From an uncultured Oscillospiraceae bacterium (GTDB lineage Bacteria; Bacillota; Clostridia; Oscillospirales; Oscillospiraceae), in assembly GCA_910577915.1 (NCBI GenBank), contig CAJTOM010000003.1, positions 32,268-63,463 of the forward strand: a DNA stretch of 31,196 bases, written 5' to 3'. The notes under the pieces were generated by a model. That model saw only the letters and a program-made list of their open reading frames with translations, was not told the DNA's origin and made no database searches. Of this stretch, positions 6,956 through 14,728 are shown piece after piece; position 1 is the stretch's first letter, and every line of letters begins with the position of its first letter. The position numbers and the translations under genes are program-made.

Positions 6956-9238
6956 ATGAAACAGCAGACCACCAGCGCCCTGGACCTCAAGCTCCACGAG
7001 ATGGCCCAGCGCATCCGCGATTTGCGGGAGATCATGGGCCTCTCGCCGGAGGAGATGGCCGGGCGCACCGGCGTGACCCTGGAGGAGTACCGCCTGTGCG
7101 AGGCGGGGGAGGCGGATCTCAACTTCGCCTTCATCTACCGCTGTGCCCAGGCCTTCGGCGTGGACGTCACCGACATCATCGAGGGCGCCAGCCCCCGTCT
7201 GTCGAACTACACCCTCACCAGGGCCGGGGAGGGCCAGCACATCGAGCACGCCCACGGCATGACCTACTACAACATGGCCGCCCGGTTCAAAAAGCGGGTG
7301 GCGGAGCCCCTGTACGTGGTGGCCGAGTACTCCGACGAGGCCCAGCTCCGGCCCATCGAGTGCACCACCCACTCCGGCCAGGAGTGCGACATCGTCCTCT
7401 CCGGCCAGCTGAAGGTCCAGGTGGGGGAGCACATCGAGATTCTGAACCCCGGCGACATCATCTACTACAACTCCACCGCCTCCCACGGCATGATCGCCAC
7501 CGGCGGGCAGGACTGCGTGTTTTACGCCATCGTCCTGGAGGGGGAGGACGCCCCCGTACCGGCGAAGGAGAAGAAGCTGGAGCGCCGGAGCGAGACAGCG
7601 GAGCGGGAGGAGCGCATCTGGGAGCGCTTTATCGACGTGGAGGAGGGGGAGGACGGCTCCCTGAAGAAGATCGGCTTCAAGGGCGCGGATTCCTTCAACT
7701 TCGCCTTCGACGTGGTGGACGGCCTGGCCCGGCGGAAGCCGGAGAAGCTGGCCATGCTCCACGTGGACCGGCAGAAGCAGGAGCGCTACTTCACCTTCCT
7801 GGACATGTCCCGCTACTCCAGCCGGGCGGCCAACTACTTCCAGTCCCTGGGCATCAAGCGGGGGGACCGTGTGCTGCTGATTCTCAAGCGGCACTACCAG
7901 TTCTGGTTCGCCATTCTGGGCCTCCACAAGATCGGGGCCGTGGCCCTGCTGGCCAGCAACCAGATGATGACCCACGACCTGGAATACCGCTACGAGGCCG
8001 CCGGCATCACCGCCGTGGTGTGCACCTCCAATGGGGAGGTGAGCCGCCACGCCGGGGAGGCGGCGGAGAAGTTCCCCGGCATGGTGAAGATCATGGTGGA
8101 CGGCTGCCGTCCGGGCTGGCACGACTTCGACAGTGAGTTCCGCCTCTTCTCCGACGAGTTCATCCGCACCAAGGACGCCCCGGCGGGGGAGGACCCCATG
8201 CTGATGTTCTTCACCTCCGGCACCACCGGCTTCCCCAAGGCGGCGGTCCAGTGTTTCAAGTACCCCCTGGGTCACTTTGTCACCGCCAAGTACTGGCACT
8301 GCGTGGACCCCGACGGGCTCCATCTGACCATCAGCGACACCGGCTGGGCCAAGGCCATGTGGGGCAAGCTCTACGGCCAGTGGCTCAACGAGGCGGCGGT
8401 GTTTGTCTACGACTTCGACCGCTTTGACGCGGCGGACATCCTGCCCATGTTCGCCAAATACAACATCACCACCTTCTGCGCGCCCCCCACCATGTACAGG
8501 ATGCTCATCAAGCAGGACCTGGGCAAGTACGACCTGACCAGCATCCAGCACGCCACCATCGCCGGGGAGGCCCTGAACCCGGAGGTCTTCCACCAATTCC
8601 GGAAGCACACGGGCCTCAGCCTCATGGAGGGCTTTGGCCAGAGCGAGACCACGGTGATGATCGGCAACCTGGTGGGCATGCGGCCCAAGCCCGGCTCCAT
8701 GGGCCGGCCGGTGCCCCTGTACCCGGTGGACCTGGTGGACGGGGAGGGGAACAGCGTCCCCGACGGCCAGGTGGGCGAGATCGTCATCCGGGCGGAGAGG
8801 ACCGATGTCTGCGGCCTGTTCCGGGGCTACTACAACAACCCGGAGGGTACGGACAGCGCCTGGCACGACGGGCTCTACCACACCGGCGACACCGCCTGGC
8901 GGGATGAGGACGGGTACTACTGGTATGTGGGCCGTGTGGACGACCTCATCAAGTCCTCCGGCTACCGCATCGGGCCCTTTGAGATTGAGAGCGTCATCAT
9001 GGAGCTGCCCTACGTGCTGGAGTGCGGCGTGTCCGCCGCGCCGGACGAGGTGCGGGGCCAGGTGGTGAAGGCCAGCATCGTGCTGGTGCCCGGCACCCAG
9101 GGGACGGAGGAGCTGAAGAAGGAAATTCAGACCTACGTCAAGGAGCACACTGCGCCCTATAAGTATCCCAGGGTGATCGTCTTCAAGGACGAGCTGCCCA
9201 AGACGGTCAGCGGCAAGATCATCCGAAATCAGCTGTGA
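6956..9238 (+). CDS. XRE HTH-cupin-acyl-CoA ligase fusion
   Basis: The 760-residue protein joins three modules. Residues about 15-75 are an XRE helix-turn-helix (IRDLREIMGLSPEEMAGRTG). Residues about 130-195 are a cupin barrel (SGQECDIVLSGQL, then ILNPGDIIYYNS). Residues about 220-760 are an AMP-forming acyl-CoA ligase with FTSGTTGFPK near 419-428, GRVDDLIKSSGYRIGPFEIE near 660-680, and the catalytic lysine in KTVSGKIIRNQ near 755. The ligase is of the acetyl/medium-chain type and would activate a short carboxylate with ATP and CoA. Separate HTH-cupin and ligase genes are known; here both are in one chain. The ATG has AAGGAGGAG upstream and is the first start after the T-box terminator. Isobutyrate or another branched acid is an inferred substrate, from the Vor and aminotransferase genes. 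Confidence 0.88.
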   Translation: MKQQTTSALDLKLHEMAQRIRDLREIMGLSPEEMAGRTGVTLEEYRLCEAGEADLNFAFIYRCAQAFGVDVTDIIEGASPRLSNYTLTRAGEGQHIEHAHGMTYYNMAARFKKRVAEPLYVVAEYSDEAQLRPIECTTHSGQECDIVLSGQLKVQVGEHIEILNPGDIIYYNSTASHGMIATGGQDCVFYAIVLEGEDAPVPAKEKKLERRSETAEREERIWERFIDVEEGEDGSLKKIGFKGADSFNFAFDVVDGLARRKPEKLAMLHVDRQKQERYFTFLDMSRYSSRAANYFQSLGIKRGDRVLLILKRHYQFWFAILGLHKIGAVALLASNQMMTHDLEYRYEAAGITAVVCTSNGEVSRHAGEAAEKFPGMVKIMVDGCRPGWHDFDSEFRLFSDEFIRTKDAPAGEDPMLMFFTSGTTGFPKAAVQCFKYPLGHFVTAKYWHCVDPDGLHLTISDTGWAKAMWGKLYGQWLNEAAVFVYDFDRFDAADILPMFAKYNITTFCAPPTMYRMLIKQDLGKYDLTSIQHATIAGEALNPEVFHQFRKHTGLSLMEGFGQSETTVMIGNLVGMRPKPGSMGRPVPLYPVDLVDGEGNSVPDGQVGEIVIRAERTDVCGLFRGYYNNPEGTDSAWHDGLYHTGDTAWRDEDGYYWYVGRVDDLIKSSGYRIGPFEIESVIMELPYVLECGVSAAPDEVRGQVVKASIVLVPGTQGTEELKKEIQTYVKEHTAPYKYPRVIVFKDELPKTVSGKIIRNQL

Positions 9239-9735
9239 TGCCGGTGGATACGGTCGATTTCCGCGCGGCGGAGGAGATTCACGCGGAACAGATTGCCGCG
9301 CTGGTGGAGCGCACGGTCCGGGAAATCTATCCCCAATACTACCGGCAGGAGATTGTGGACGCCTTTTGCCGCCTGCACGGCGCGGACGCGGTCCTGGAGG
9401 ACATCCGGCGGGGCGGCGTATACGGGCTGTGGCGGGGCGGGGGGCTCATCGGCACCGGAACCCGGCAGGGGAACCGCATCGCGCGGGTCTATGTGGACCC
9501 CGCCCACCAGGGCCGGGGGTATGGGAGCCTGATCATGGACAGGCTGGAGGCGGAGGCCGCCCGGAGCTGCGCCGCCGCCTGGCTGGAGGCGTCTCTTCCG
9601 GCGTGCCTGCTGTACGAGCACAGGGGCTACCGGACCGTCCGCCACGACCGGTGGCCGCTGGAAAACGGCGTGGTGCTGGTCTATGAAATCATGGAAAAAA
9701 CCCTGCGTGGCGAAAACAAAGGAGCCCAGATATGA
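9238..9735 (+). CDS. GNAT family N-acetyltransferase
   Basis: This 165-residue protein has the GNAT fold; the acetyl-CoA pyrophosphate loop is QGRGYGS after a VYVDPAHQ strand (about residues 85-97), with C-terminal LLYEHRGYRTV strands. It should transfer an acyl group from acyl-CoA to an amine, but the substrate is unknown. The ATG overlaps the stop of the ligase gene as TGATG; a GTG one codon upstream is an alternative start. It overlaps the following ATPase gene by four bases (ATGA). The tight coupling suggests that it is a member of the pathway, possibly acting on the ligase or on an intermediate. GNAT enzymes are known to silence acyl-CoA ligases by lysine acetylation in other bacteria, but nothing in the sequence proves that here. 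Confidence 0.8.
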   Translation: MPVDTVDFRAAEEIHAEQIAALVERTVREIYPQYYRQEIVDAFCRLHGADAVLEDIRRGGVYGLWRGGGLIGTGTRQGNRIARVYVDPAHQGRGYGSLIMDRLEAEAARSCAAAWLEASLPACLLYEHRGYRTVRHDRWPLENGVVLVYEIMEKTLRGENKGAQI

Positions 9736-10436
9736 ATCACAAGCGCATCACCCTCTTCGCCGGGCACTACGGCTCGGGGAAGACCAATATCGCGGTCAAC
9801 TACGCCCTGCTGCTGGCGCGGGAGGGGCGGCGGACCGCCATCGCGGACCTGGACATCGTCAACCCCTACTTCCGCACCAAGGACAGCGCTGCGGAGCTGG
9901 CGGCGGCGGGGGTGAGCCTCATCTCCCCCCAGTTCGCCAACTCCAACGTGGACCTGCCCGCCCTGCCGGCGGAGGCCTACCGGCTGGTGGAGGACAGGAG
10001 CCTCCACGCCGTCATGGACATCGGCGGCGACGACCGGGGGGCCTACGCCCTGGGGCGCTACACCCCCTTTATTCTGGAGGAGGGCGACTACCGGATGGCC
10101 TTTGTGGCCAACCCCTGCCGCCCCCTGACCCGCACGCCGGAGGAGGCCCTGGCGGTCATGCGGGAGATCGAGGCCGCCGGGGGCCTGCCCTTCACCGCCA
10201 TCGTCAACAACGCCAACCTGGCCCACGAGACCACGGCGGAGACGGTGCTGGCGGCCGTGCCCTACATGGAGCGGCTCAGCGAGCTCAGCGGCCTCCCCGT
10301 CTGGATGACCAGCGCGGAGGAGACCGTGGCGGAGGAGCTGGCGGGACGCATCCCACGTCTTCTGCCCATGAAGCTGCAGGCGAAATACTTCGACCTGCCG
10401 GAGCAGAAGGGGCCGCCCCGTCCCCTGTTCGGCTAG
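9732..10436 (+). CDS. P-loop ATPase, ParA/MinD-like SIMIBI class
   Basis: The 234-residue protein begins with a Walker A of GHYGSGKTN (about residues 11-19), followed by DLDIVNPYFRTKD (about 39-51), which is like the switch region of MinD/CooC ATPases, and MDIGGDDRGAYALGRY in the nucleotide-binding region. It has no metal-binding cysteines, membrane anchor or DNA-binding part that I can see. Its start overlaps the GNAT stop (ATGA), and the ferredoxin gene follows after 58 bases. Relatives in this class often insert metals or clusters into enzymes or partition proteins. Its place directly before ferredoxin and Vor suggests a role in maturation or electron supply to that enzyme, but this is only context. 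Confidence 0.82.
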   Translation: MNHKRITLFAGHYGSGKTNIAVNYALLLAREGRRTAIADLDIVNPYFRTKDSAAELAAAGVSLISPQFANSNVDLPALPAEAYRLVEDRSLHAVMDIGGDDRGAYALGRYTPFILEEGDYRMAFVANPCRPLTRTPEEALAVMREIEAAGGLPFTAIVNNANLAHETTAETVLAAVPYMERLSELSGLPVWMTSAEETVAEELAGRIPRLLPMKLQAKYFDLPEQKGPPRPLFG

Positions 10437-10458
10437 AGAAACCCATCTGTATTTTCCC

Positions 10459-10477
10459 TCGCGCGGGTCGCGCGCGA
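10459..10477 (+). promoter_or_regulatory. Small GC hairpin between ATPase and ferredoxin genes
   Basis: TCGCGCG (10459-10465) pairs with CGCGCGA (10471-10477) across a 5-base loop. There is no T-run, so it is not a terminator; it could shield or process the mRNA ahead of the ferredoxin ribosome site AAAGGAG. Confidence 0.35.
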
Positions 10478-10494
10478 AGAAAGGAGCGCCAACT

Positions 10495-10701
10495 ATGGCA
10501 AAAGTAACCTTCCGGACGGACTTATGCAAGGGCTGCGGCCTGTGCGTGAGCGCCTGTCCCAAGCACATTCTGGCCATCGCCAAGGACCAGATCAACAAAA
10601 AGGGCTATTCCCCTGCGGTTATGACAAAGCAGGAGGACTGCATCGGCTGCGCGTTCTGCGCCGCGATGTGCCCCGACTGTATCATCACGGTAGAGAAGTG
10701 A
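10495..10701 (+). CDS. vorD: 2[4Fe-4S] ferredoxin subunit of Vor
   Basis: The 68-residue protein has two full cluster motifs, CKGCGLCVSACP near residues 11-22 and CIGCAFCAAMCP near 44-55, so it carries two [4Fe-4S] clusters. In archaeal and clostridial 2-oxoacid oxidoreductases, such a delta subunit moves electrons between the enzyme's cluster chain and free ferredoxin. The gene is directly followed by the alpha subunit after ten bases. Assignment as VorD rather than a free ferredoxin rests on this position. The ribosome site is AAAGGAG, 8 bases before ATG. Confidence 0.88.
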   Translation: MAKVTFRTDLCKGCGLCVSACPKHILAIAKDQINKKGYSPAVMTKQEDCIGCAFCAAMCPDCIITVEK

Positions 10702-10711
10702 GGTAAAAGAC

Positions 10712-11773
10712 ATGGCAGAAAGAGTTTTGATGAAGGGCAACGAGGCCATTGCGGAGGCCGCCATCCGGGCCGGCTGCCGCCACTACTTCGGCTATCCCAT
10801 CACCCCCCAGACCGAGGTGGCCGCCTACATGGCCAAGAAGATGCCCAAGATCGGCGGGGTCTTCCTCCAGGCGGAGAGCGAGATCGCCTCTATCAACATG
10901 GTCTACGGGGCCGCCGCCGCGGGGATGCGGGTGATGACCTCCTCCTCCAGCCCCGGCATCTCCCTCAAGAGCGAGGGCCTGAGCTACATAGCGGGCTCCG
11001 ACGTGCCCGCCTTCGTGGTCAACGTCCAGCGGGGCGGCCCCGGCCTGGGGGGCATCCAGCCCAGCCAGTCCGACTACTTCCAGGCCACCAAGGGCGGCGG
11101 CCACGGGGACTACCGGATGATCGTGCTGGCCCCCGCCTCCGTCCAGGAGATGGCCAGCCTCACCGTCAAGGGCTTCAACCTGGCGGACAAGTACCGCATG
11201 ACCGCCATGATCCTGGCGGACGGCACCATCGGGCAGATGATGGAGCCCATCACCTTCGAGGACGCGGAGGTGGAGACCTACGACAAGCCCTGGGCCCTTA
11301 CCGGCACAAAGATGCAGCGGCCCCACAACATCGTCAACTCCCTGTACCTCAAGGCCGACGAGCTGGAGCGGAAGAACTTCGAGCGCTACGAGCGCTACAA
11401 GGTTGTGGAGGAGAACGAGGTCATGTACGAGGCGTACATGATGGAGGACGCGGAGATCTGTGTGACAGCCTTCGGCATCGCCGCCCGTGTGGCCAAAAAC
11501 GCCGTGGTGAGCGCCCGGAGGGAGGGCGTCAAGGCGGGCCTCATCCGGCCCATCACCCTGTGGCCCTTCCCCGCCCAGGCCCTGCGCCGGGCGGCGGAGC
11601 AGGTGAAGAGCTTCGTGTGCGTGGAGCTGAACATGGGGCAGATGATCGAGGACGTGCGCCTGGCCATCGAATGCACCCGGCCCGTGAGTTTGTGCAACCG
11701 CACCGGCGGCATGATCCCCTCGCCCGACCAGGTTCTCTCGGCCATCAGGGCCGCCCAGAAAGGAGTGAACTGA
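10712..11773 (+). CDS. vorB: 2-oxoacid:ferredoxin oxidoreductase alpha subunit (branched-chain type)
   Basis: This 353-residue protein has the signatures of the pyrimidine-binding half of a thiamine pyrophosphate 2-oxoacid oxidoreductase: HYFGYPITPQTE near residue 25, QAESEIASINMVYGAAAAG near 50-70 and TSSSSPG near 74. It has the length and motifs of the alpha subunits usually called VorB. With VorA, VorC and VorD it interconverts 3-methyl-2-oxobutanoate plus CoA with isobutyryl-CoA, CO2 and reduced ferredoxin. The enzyme class is reversible. A 2-oxoglutarate specificity cannot be excluded from sequence. The next gene follows after one base, with AAAGGAGTG inside this gene's 3' end, so the subunits should be made in equal amounts. 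Confidence 0.88.
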   Translation: MAERVLMKGNEAIAEAAIRAGCRHYFGYPITPQTEVAAYMAKKMPKIGGVFLQAESEIASINMVYGAAAAGMRVMTSSSSPGISLKSEGLSYIAGSDVPAFVVNVQRGGPGLGGIQPSQSDYFQATKGGGHGDYRMIVLAPASVQEMASLTVKGFNLADKYRMTAMILADGTIGQMMEPITFEDAEVETYDKPWALTGTKMQRPHNIVNSLYLKADELERKNFERYERYKVVEENEVMYEAYMMEDAEICVTAFGIAARVAKNAVVSARREGVKAGLIRPITLWPFPAQALRRAAEQVKSFVCVELNMGQMIEDVRLAIECTRPVSLCNRTGGMIPSPDQVLSAIRAAQKGVN

Positions 11774-11774
11774 C

Positions 11775-12536
11775 ATGGCAATCGTATTTCAGAAGCCCCG
11801 CGCCCTGACGGACGCGGCGTTCCACTACTGCCCCGGCTGCCCCCACGGCATCATCCACCGCCTGGTGGCGGAGGCTATCGACAGCCTGGGCATCGAGGGC
11901 GAGACCATCGGCGTGGCCCCTGTGGGCTGCGCGGTGATGGCCTACGACTACTTCGCCTGCGACATGATTGAGGCCGCCCACGGCCGGGCCCCCGCCACCG
12001 CCACCGGCATCAAGCGCTGCCGGCCGGACAGCATCGTCTTCACCTACCAGGGGGACGGCGACCTGGCCTCCATCGGCATGGCGGAGACGGTCCACGCCGC
12101 CGCCCGGAACGAGAACATCACCGTCATCTTTGTCAACAACGCCATCTACGGCATGACCGGCGGCCAGATGGCCCCCACCAGCCTGCCGGGCCAGGTGACC
12201 CAGACCAGCCCCTACGGCCGGGACGTGAACCACTGCGGCTGGCCCATCCGGGTCTGCGAGCTGCTGGCCACCCTGGAGGGCCCGGAGTACGTGGCCCGGG
12301 TGGCGGTGAACAGCGTCAAGAACGTGAAGGCCGCCGGGAAGGCCATCCGGAAGGCCTTCCAGAACCAGATTGACAAGAAGGGCTTCTCCCTCATCGAGGT
12401 GGTCTCCGCCTGTCCCACCAACTGGGGCATGACGCCCCAGAAGGCCCTGGAGTGGGTGGAGAGCGACATGCTGCCCTACTACCCCCTGGGGGTTTACAAG
12501 GACAGAAGCGGGGCAAAGGAGGCGGACGCGACATGA
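11775..12536 (+). CDS. vorA: 2-oxoacid:ferredoxin oxidoreductase beta subunit
   Basis: The 253-residue protein is the thiamine-binding half of the enzyme. It has YCPGCPHGIIH near residue 16, a TPP-binding GDGDLASIG near 93 followed by FVNNAIYGMTGGQ, and the MTPQKALEW C-terminus typical of the family. The CPGC pair and further cysteines may hold the proximal [4Fe-4S] cluster, as in two-subunit pyruvate and 2-oxoglutarate enzymes. It joins VorB and VorC to form the active core in the cytoplasm. Its stop overlaps the vorC start by four bases (ATGA). The name vorA follows the gene order used in clostridia; the substrate is inferred from the operon. Confidence 0.88.
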   Translation: MAIVFQKPRALTDAAFHYCPGCPHGIIHRLVAEAIDSLGIEGETIGVAPVGCAVMAYDYFACDMIEAAHGRAPATATGIKRCRPDSIVFTYQGDGDLASIGMAETVHAAARNENITVIFVNNAIYGMTGGQMAPTSLPGQVTQTSPYGRDVNHCGWPIRVCELLATLEGPEYVARVAVNSVKNVKAAGKAIRKAFQNQIDKKGFSLIEVVSACPTNWGMTPQKALEWVESDMLPYYPLGVYKDRSGAKEADAT

Positions 12537-13069
12537 AAACTACACAGATTCTGATTGCCGGCTTCGGCGGCCAGGGCATCCTGTTCGCCGGAAAGTTCCT
12601 GGCCTACAAGGGCCTGCTGGAGGATTTACAGGTCTCCTGGCTGCCCTCCTACGGCCCCGAGATGCGGGGCGGCACCGCCAACTGCAGTGTGATCCTCTCC
12701 GACGATCCCGTGGGCTCCCCCATCATCACCGACCCGGACGTGCTGATTGTGATGAATCTGCCCAGTCTGCAGAAATACGTGGACACGGTGGTCCCCGGCG
12801 GGCAGATCTATGTGGACTCCACCTTGATTTCTGAGAAGGTGTCCCGCACAGACGTGGAGGTCCGCTGCATCCCTGCCACCCAGATGGCCAGCGACGCCGG
12901 CGTGCCCACTCTGGCCAACATGGTGATGATGGGCCACGTGCTGAAAAACAACCCCCAGCTGACCTTCGACGGCGCCGAGACCACCGTGCGGAAGCTGGTG
13001 CCGCCCAGCAAGGCCCAGCTGGTGGAGCTGAACATGAAGGCATTGCAGGCGGGAAGGGACTACCAGTGA
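12533..13069 (+). CDS. vorC: 2-oxoacid:ferredoxin oxidoreductase gamma subunit
   Basis: This 178-residue protein is the gamma domain of the oxidoreductase family: TQILIAGFGGQGILFAGKFL at the N-terminus, PSYGPEMRGGTANCSVI near residue 40, and a Rossmann-like core. In homologues gamma stabilises the assembly and binds CoA. The ATG at 12533 is chosen over longer readings because AAAGGAGG lies 10 bases upstream and the start overlaps the vorA stop. Its end overlaps the next gene's GTG by four bases (GTGA), which continues the chain of translational coupling. Confidence 0.9.
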   Translation: MKTTQILIAGFGGQGILFAGKFLAYKGLLEDLQVSWLPSYGPEMRGGTANCSVILSDDPVGSPIITDPDVLIVMNLPSLQKYVDTVVPGGQIYVDSTLISEKVSRTDVEVRCIPATQMASDAGVPTLANMVMMGHVLKNNPQLTFDGAETTVRKLVPPSKAQLVELNMKALQAGRDYQ

Positions 13070-13812
13070 TCCGCCACGGCTTTGACGGCGGGGAGGAGCT
13101 GCTGAAACCGGCCTACCTCGCCCCGCCGGTGGAGGGCTTCCCTAGGACTGTGCTGGTGACCTTCCAGCGGAAGGCGGCGGAGGCGCTGGAAAGGCGGTTT
13201 CCGGTGGAGACCGTCAGCACCCTTAACGCCGGCGTGGAGCTCCCCATCTATCGCTTTTCCTGCCAGGGCCGGACGCTGGGGCTGTACCTCACCGTCCTCG
13301 GCGGCCCCGCCACGGTGGGGCTGCTGGAGGAGGTCTGGGCCAAGGGCGCGGAGAAGGTTCTGCTCTTTGGAACCTGCGGCGGCCTGGACCCGGACCTTCC
13401 CGCCGGGCATTTCATCGTCCCTACCGCCGCCTACCGGGACGAGGGGACCAGCTTCCACTACCTGCCTCCCTCCGACTATGTGGAGATCCCCACGGCGGAC
13501 CGTCTGGCGGCGATTTTTGACGAGCTGGAGCTGCCCTATGTCCGGACCAGGACCTGGACCACCGACGCCATCTACCGGGAGACCCCCGGAAAGGCGGCGG
13601 AGCGCCGGGCGGAGGGCTGCGGGGCGGTGGAGATGGAGTGCGCCTCCGTCATGGCCGCCGGGCAGTTCCGGGGGAAAGAGGTCTATCAGTTCTTGTATAC
13701 GGCGGACAGTCTCGCTGGAAGCCGGTGGGAGCGGGGGCTCCTGGGCCGGACGCCGGAGTCCGAGTATGAGCGGTATCTGTCCATCGCCCTGGAGACGGCG
13801 ATCCGCCTGTGA
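13066..13812 (+). CDS. Nucleoside phosphorylase-like protein
   Basis: The 248-residue protein belongs to the nucleoside phosphorylase superfamily. It shows LTVLGGPATVGLLEEV near residue 72, LFGTCGGLDPDLPAGHF (phosphate-site loop) near 101, and the nucleoside-site block CGAVEMECASVMA near 185-197. Family members cleave purine nucleosides or uridine with phosphate, but this branch is distant from the well-known types, so the substrate is uncertain. It starts with GTG overlapping the vorC stop. Its link to a 2-oxoacid pathway is not obvious; it may recycle nucleosides from a by-product or have a changed substrate. No truncation is seen. Confidence 0.75.
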   Translation: MIRHGFDGGEELLKPAYLAPPVEGFPRTVLVTFQRKAAEALERRFPVETVSTLNAGVELPIYRFSCQGRTLGLYLTVLGGPATVGLLEEVWAKGAEKVLLFGTCGGLDPDLPAGHFIVPTAAYRDEGTSFHYLPPSDYVEIPTADRLAAIFDELELPYVRTRTWTTDAIYRETPGKAAERRAEGCGAVEMECASVMAAGQFRGKEVYQFLYTADSLAGSRWERGLLGRTPESEYERYLSIALETAIRL

Positions 13813-13825
13813 GGAGGGGCGCTCT

Positions 13826-14656
13826 ATGAAAATTTCCTGCATTCAAATGGACATGCGCCTGGGGGAGGCGGACTGGAATTTTGCCCGCGCCCAGGAGCTG
13901 GTCCGCGCCGCCGTGTCTGCGGAACACCCGGACGTGGCAGTCCTGCCGGAGACCTGGAACACCGGCTTTTTCCCTAAGGATCTGGCCCCCTGCGCCGACC
14001 GGGACGGGGAGCGGACGAAGGCGGTCTTCTCGACCCTGGCGCGGGAGCTGAACGTCAACATCGTCTGCGGCAGCGTGGCGAACAGGCGGGCGGAGGGGTA
14101 TTTCAACACCGCCTGCGTCTTCGACCGCACCGGCGCGGTCGCCGCGGAGTACGACAAAACCCACCTGTTTACGCCCTCCGGGGAGCATGAGGCCTTCCGG
14201 CGCGGCGGGCACACCTGCCGCTTTACGCTGGACGGCAGGCGCTGCGGGCTGATCATCTGCTACGACATCCGGTTCCCGGAGCTGACCCGGACCATGGCGC
14301 TGGAGGGGATGGACCTCCTCTTTGTTGTAGCCCAGTGGCCGGAGAAGCGGACCATGCATCTGGAGACCCTGGCCCGGGCCCGAGCCATCGAGAACCAGAT
14401 GTTCCTGGCGCTCTGCAACAGCGTGGGGACGGCGGGGGAGACCCGCTGCGGCGGGCACAGCGCCGTCATCGACCCCTGGGGCGAGTACCTGGCGAAGGCC
14501 GGGGACCGGGAGGAGATCATCACCGCCGAAGCGGACTTCTCCGTCATCGAGGGCATCCGCTCCTCCATCAACGTCTTTCGTGACCGGAGGCCGGAGCTGT
14601 ATGCGGCGGACCCGGAGGGCAGCCTCCTGGAGATCGGCAGCACCCGCGGGGCATAG
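13826..14656 (+). CDS. Nitrilase-superfamily C-N hydrolase (omega-amidase type)
   Basis: The 276-residue protein carries the full nitrilase catalytic triad in its expected places: E42 (LPETWN), K111 (YDKTHLF) and C145 (IICYDIRFPE). It resembles the omega-amidase/YafV/Nit2 group, which hydrolyses 2-oxo acid amides such as 2-oxoglutaramate produced by glutamine-using aminotransferases. That would fit the aminotransferase gene that follows, but the exact substrate is inferred. The ATG at 13826 has GAGGAGGGG just upstream and lies 13 bases after the previous stop. A longer reading upstream would overlap the nucleoside phosphorylase gene and is rejected. Confidence 0.85.
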   Translation: MKISCIQMDMRLGEADWNFARAQELVRAAVSAEHPDVAVLPETWNTGFFPKDLAPCADRDGERTKAVFSTLARELNVNIVCGSVANRRAEGYFNTACVFDRTGAVAAEYDKTHLFTPSGEHEAFRRGGHTCRFTLDGRRCGLIICYDIRFPELTRTMALEGMDLLFVVAQWPEKRTMHLETLARARAIENQMFLALCNSVGTAGETRCGGHSAVIDPWGEYLAKAGDREEIITAEADFSVIEGIRSSINVFRDRRPELYAADPEGSLLEIGSTRGA

Positions 14657-14676
14657 CCCAATAAAAGCTCTTTTTG

Positions 14677-14702
14677 ATACTTTTTCTCTCGAGAAAAAGT
14701 AT
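14677..14702 (+). repeat. Perfect AT-rich hairpin between amidase and ilvE genes
   Basis: ATACTTTTTCTC (14677-14688) and GAGAAAAAGTAT (14691-14702) form a 12-pair palindrome with a TC centre. No T-run follows it, so it may be a processing or pausing site, a regulator site, or a dispersed palindromic repeat. Confidence 0.5.
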
Positions 14703-14728
14703 GAACAACCTGAAAGGTGGAATAGAAA

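Noticed and set aside
6554..9148. Long minus-strand open reading opposite the fusion gene and T-box
   Set aside because: It crosses the T-box, whose structure is clear, and reads as low-complexity Gly/His/Val sequence.
10459..10477. Terminator between the ATPase and ferredoxin genes
   Set aside because: The short GC hairpin has no T-run and is followed at once by a ribosome site.
10712..13069. Calling the oxidoreductase a 2-oxoglutarate enzyme (Kor)
   Set aside because: Not excluded by motif, but the aminotransferase and the probable valine T-box favour branched-chain 2-oxo acids.
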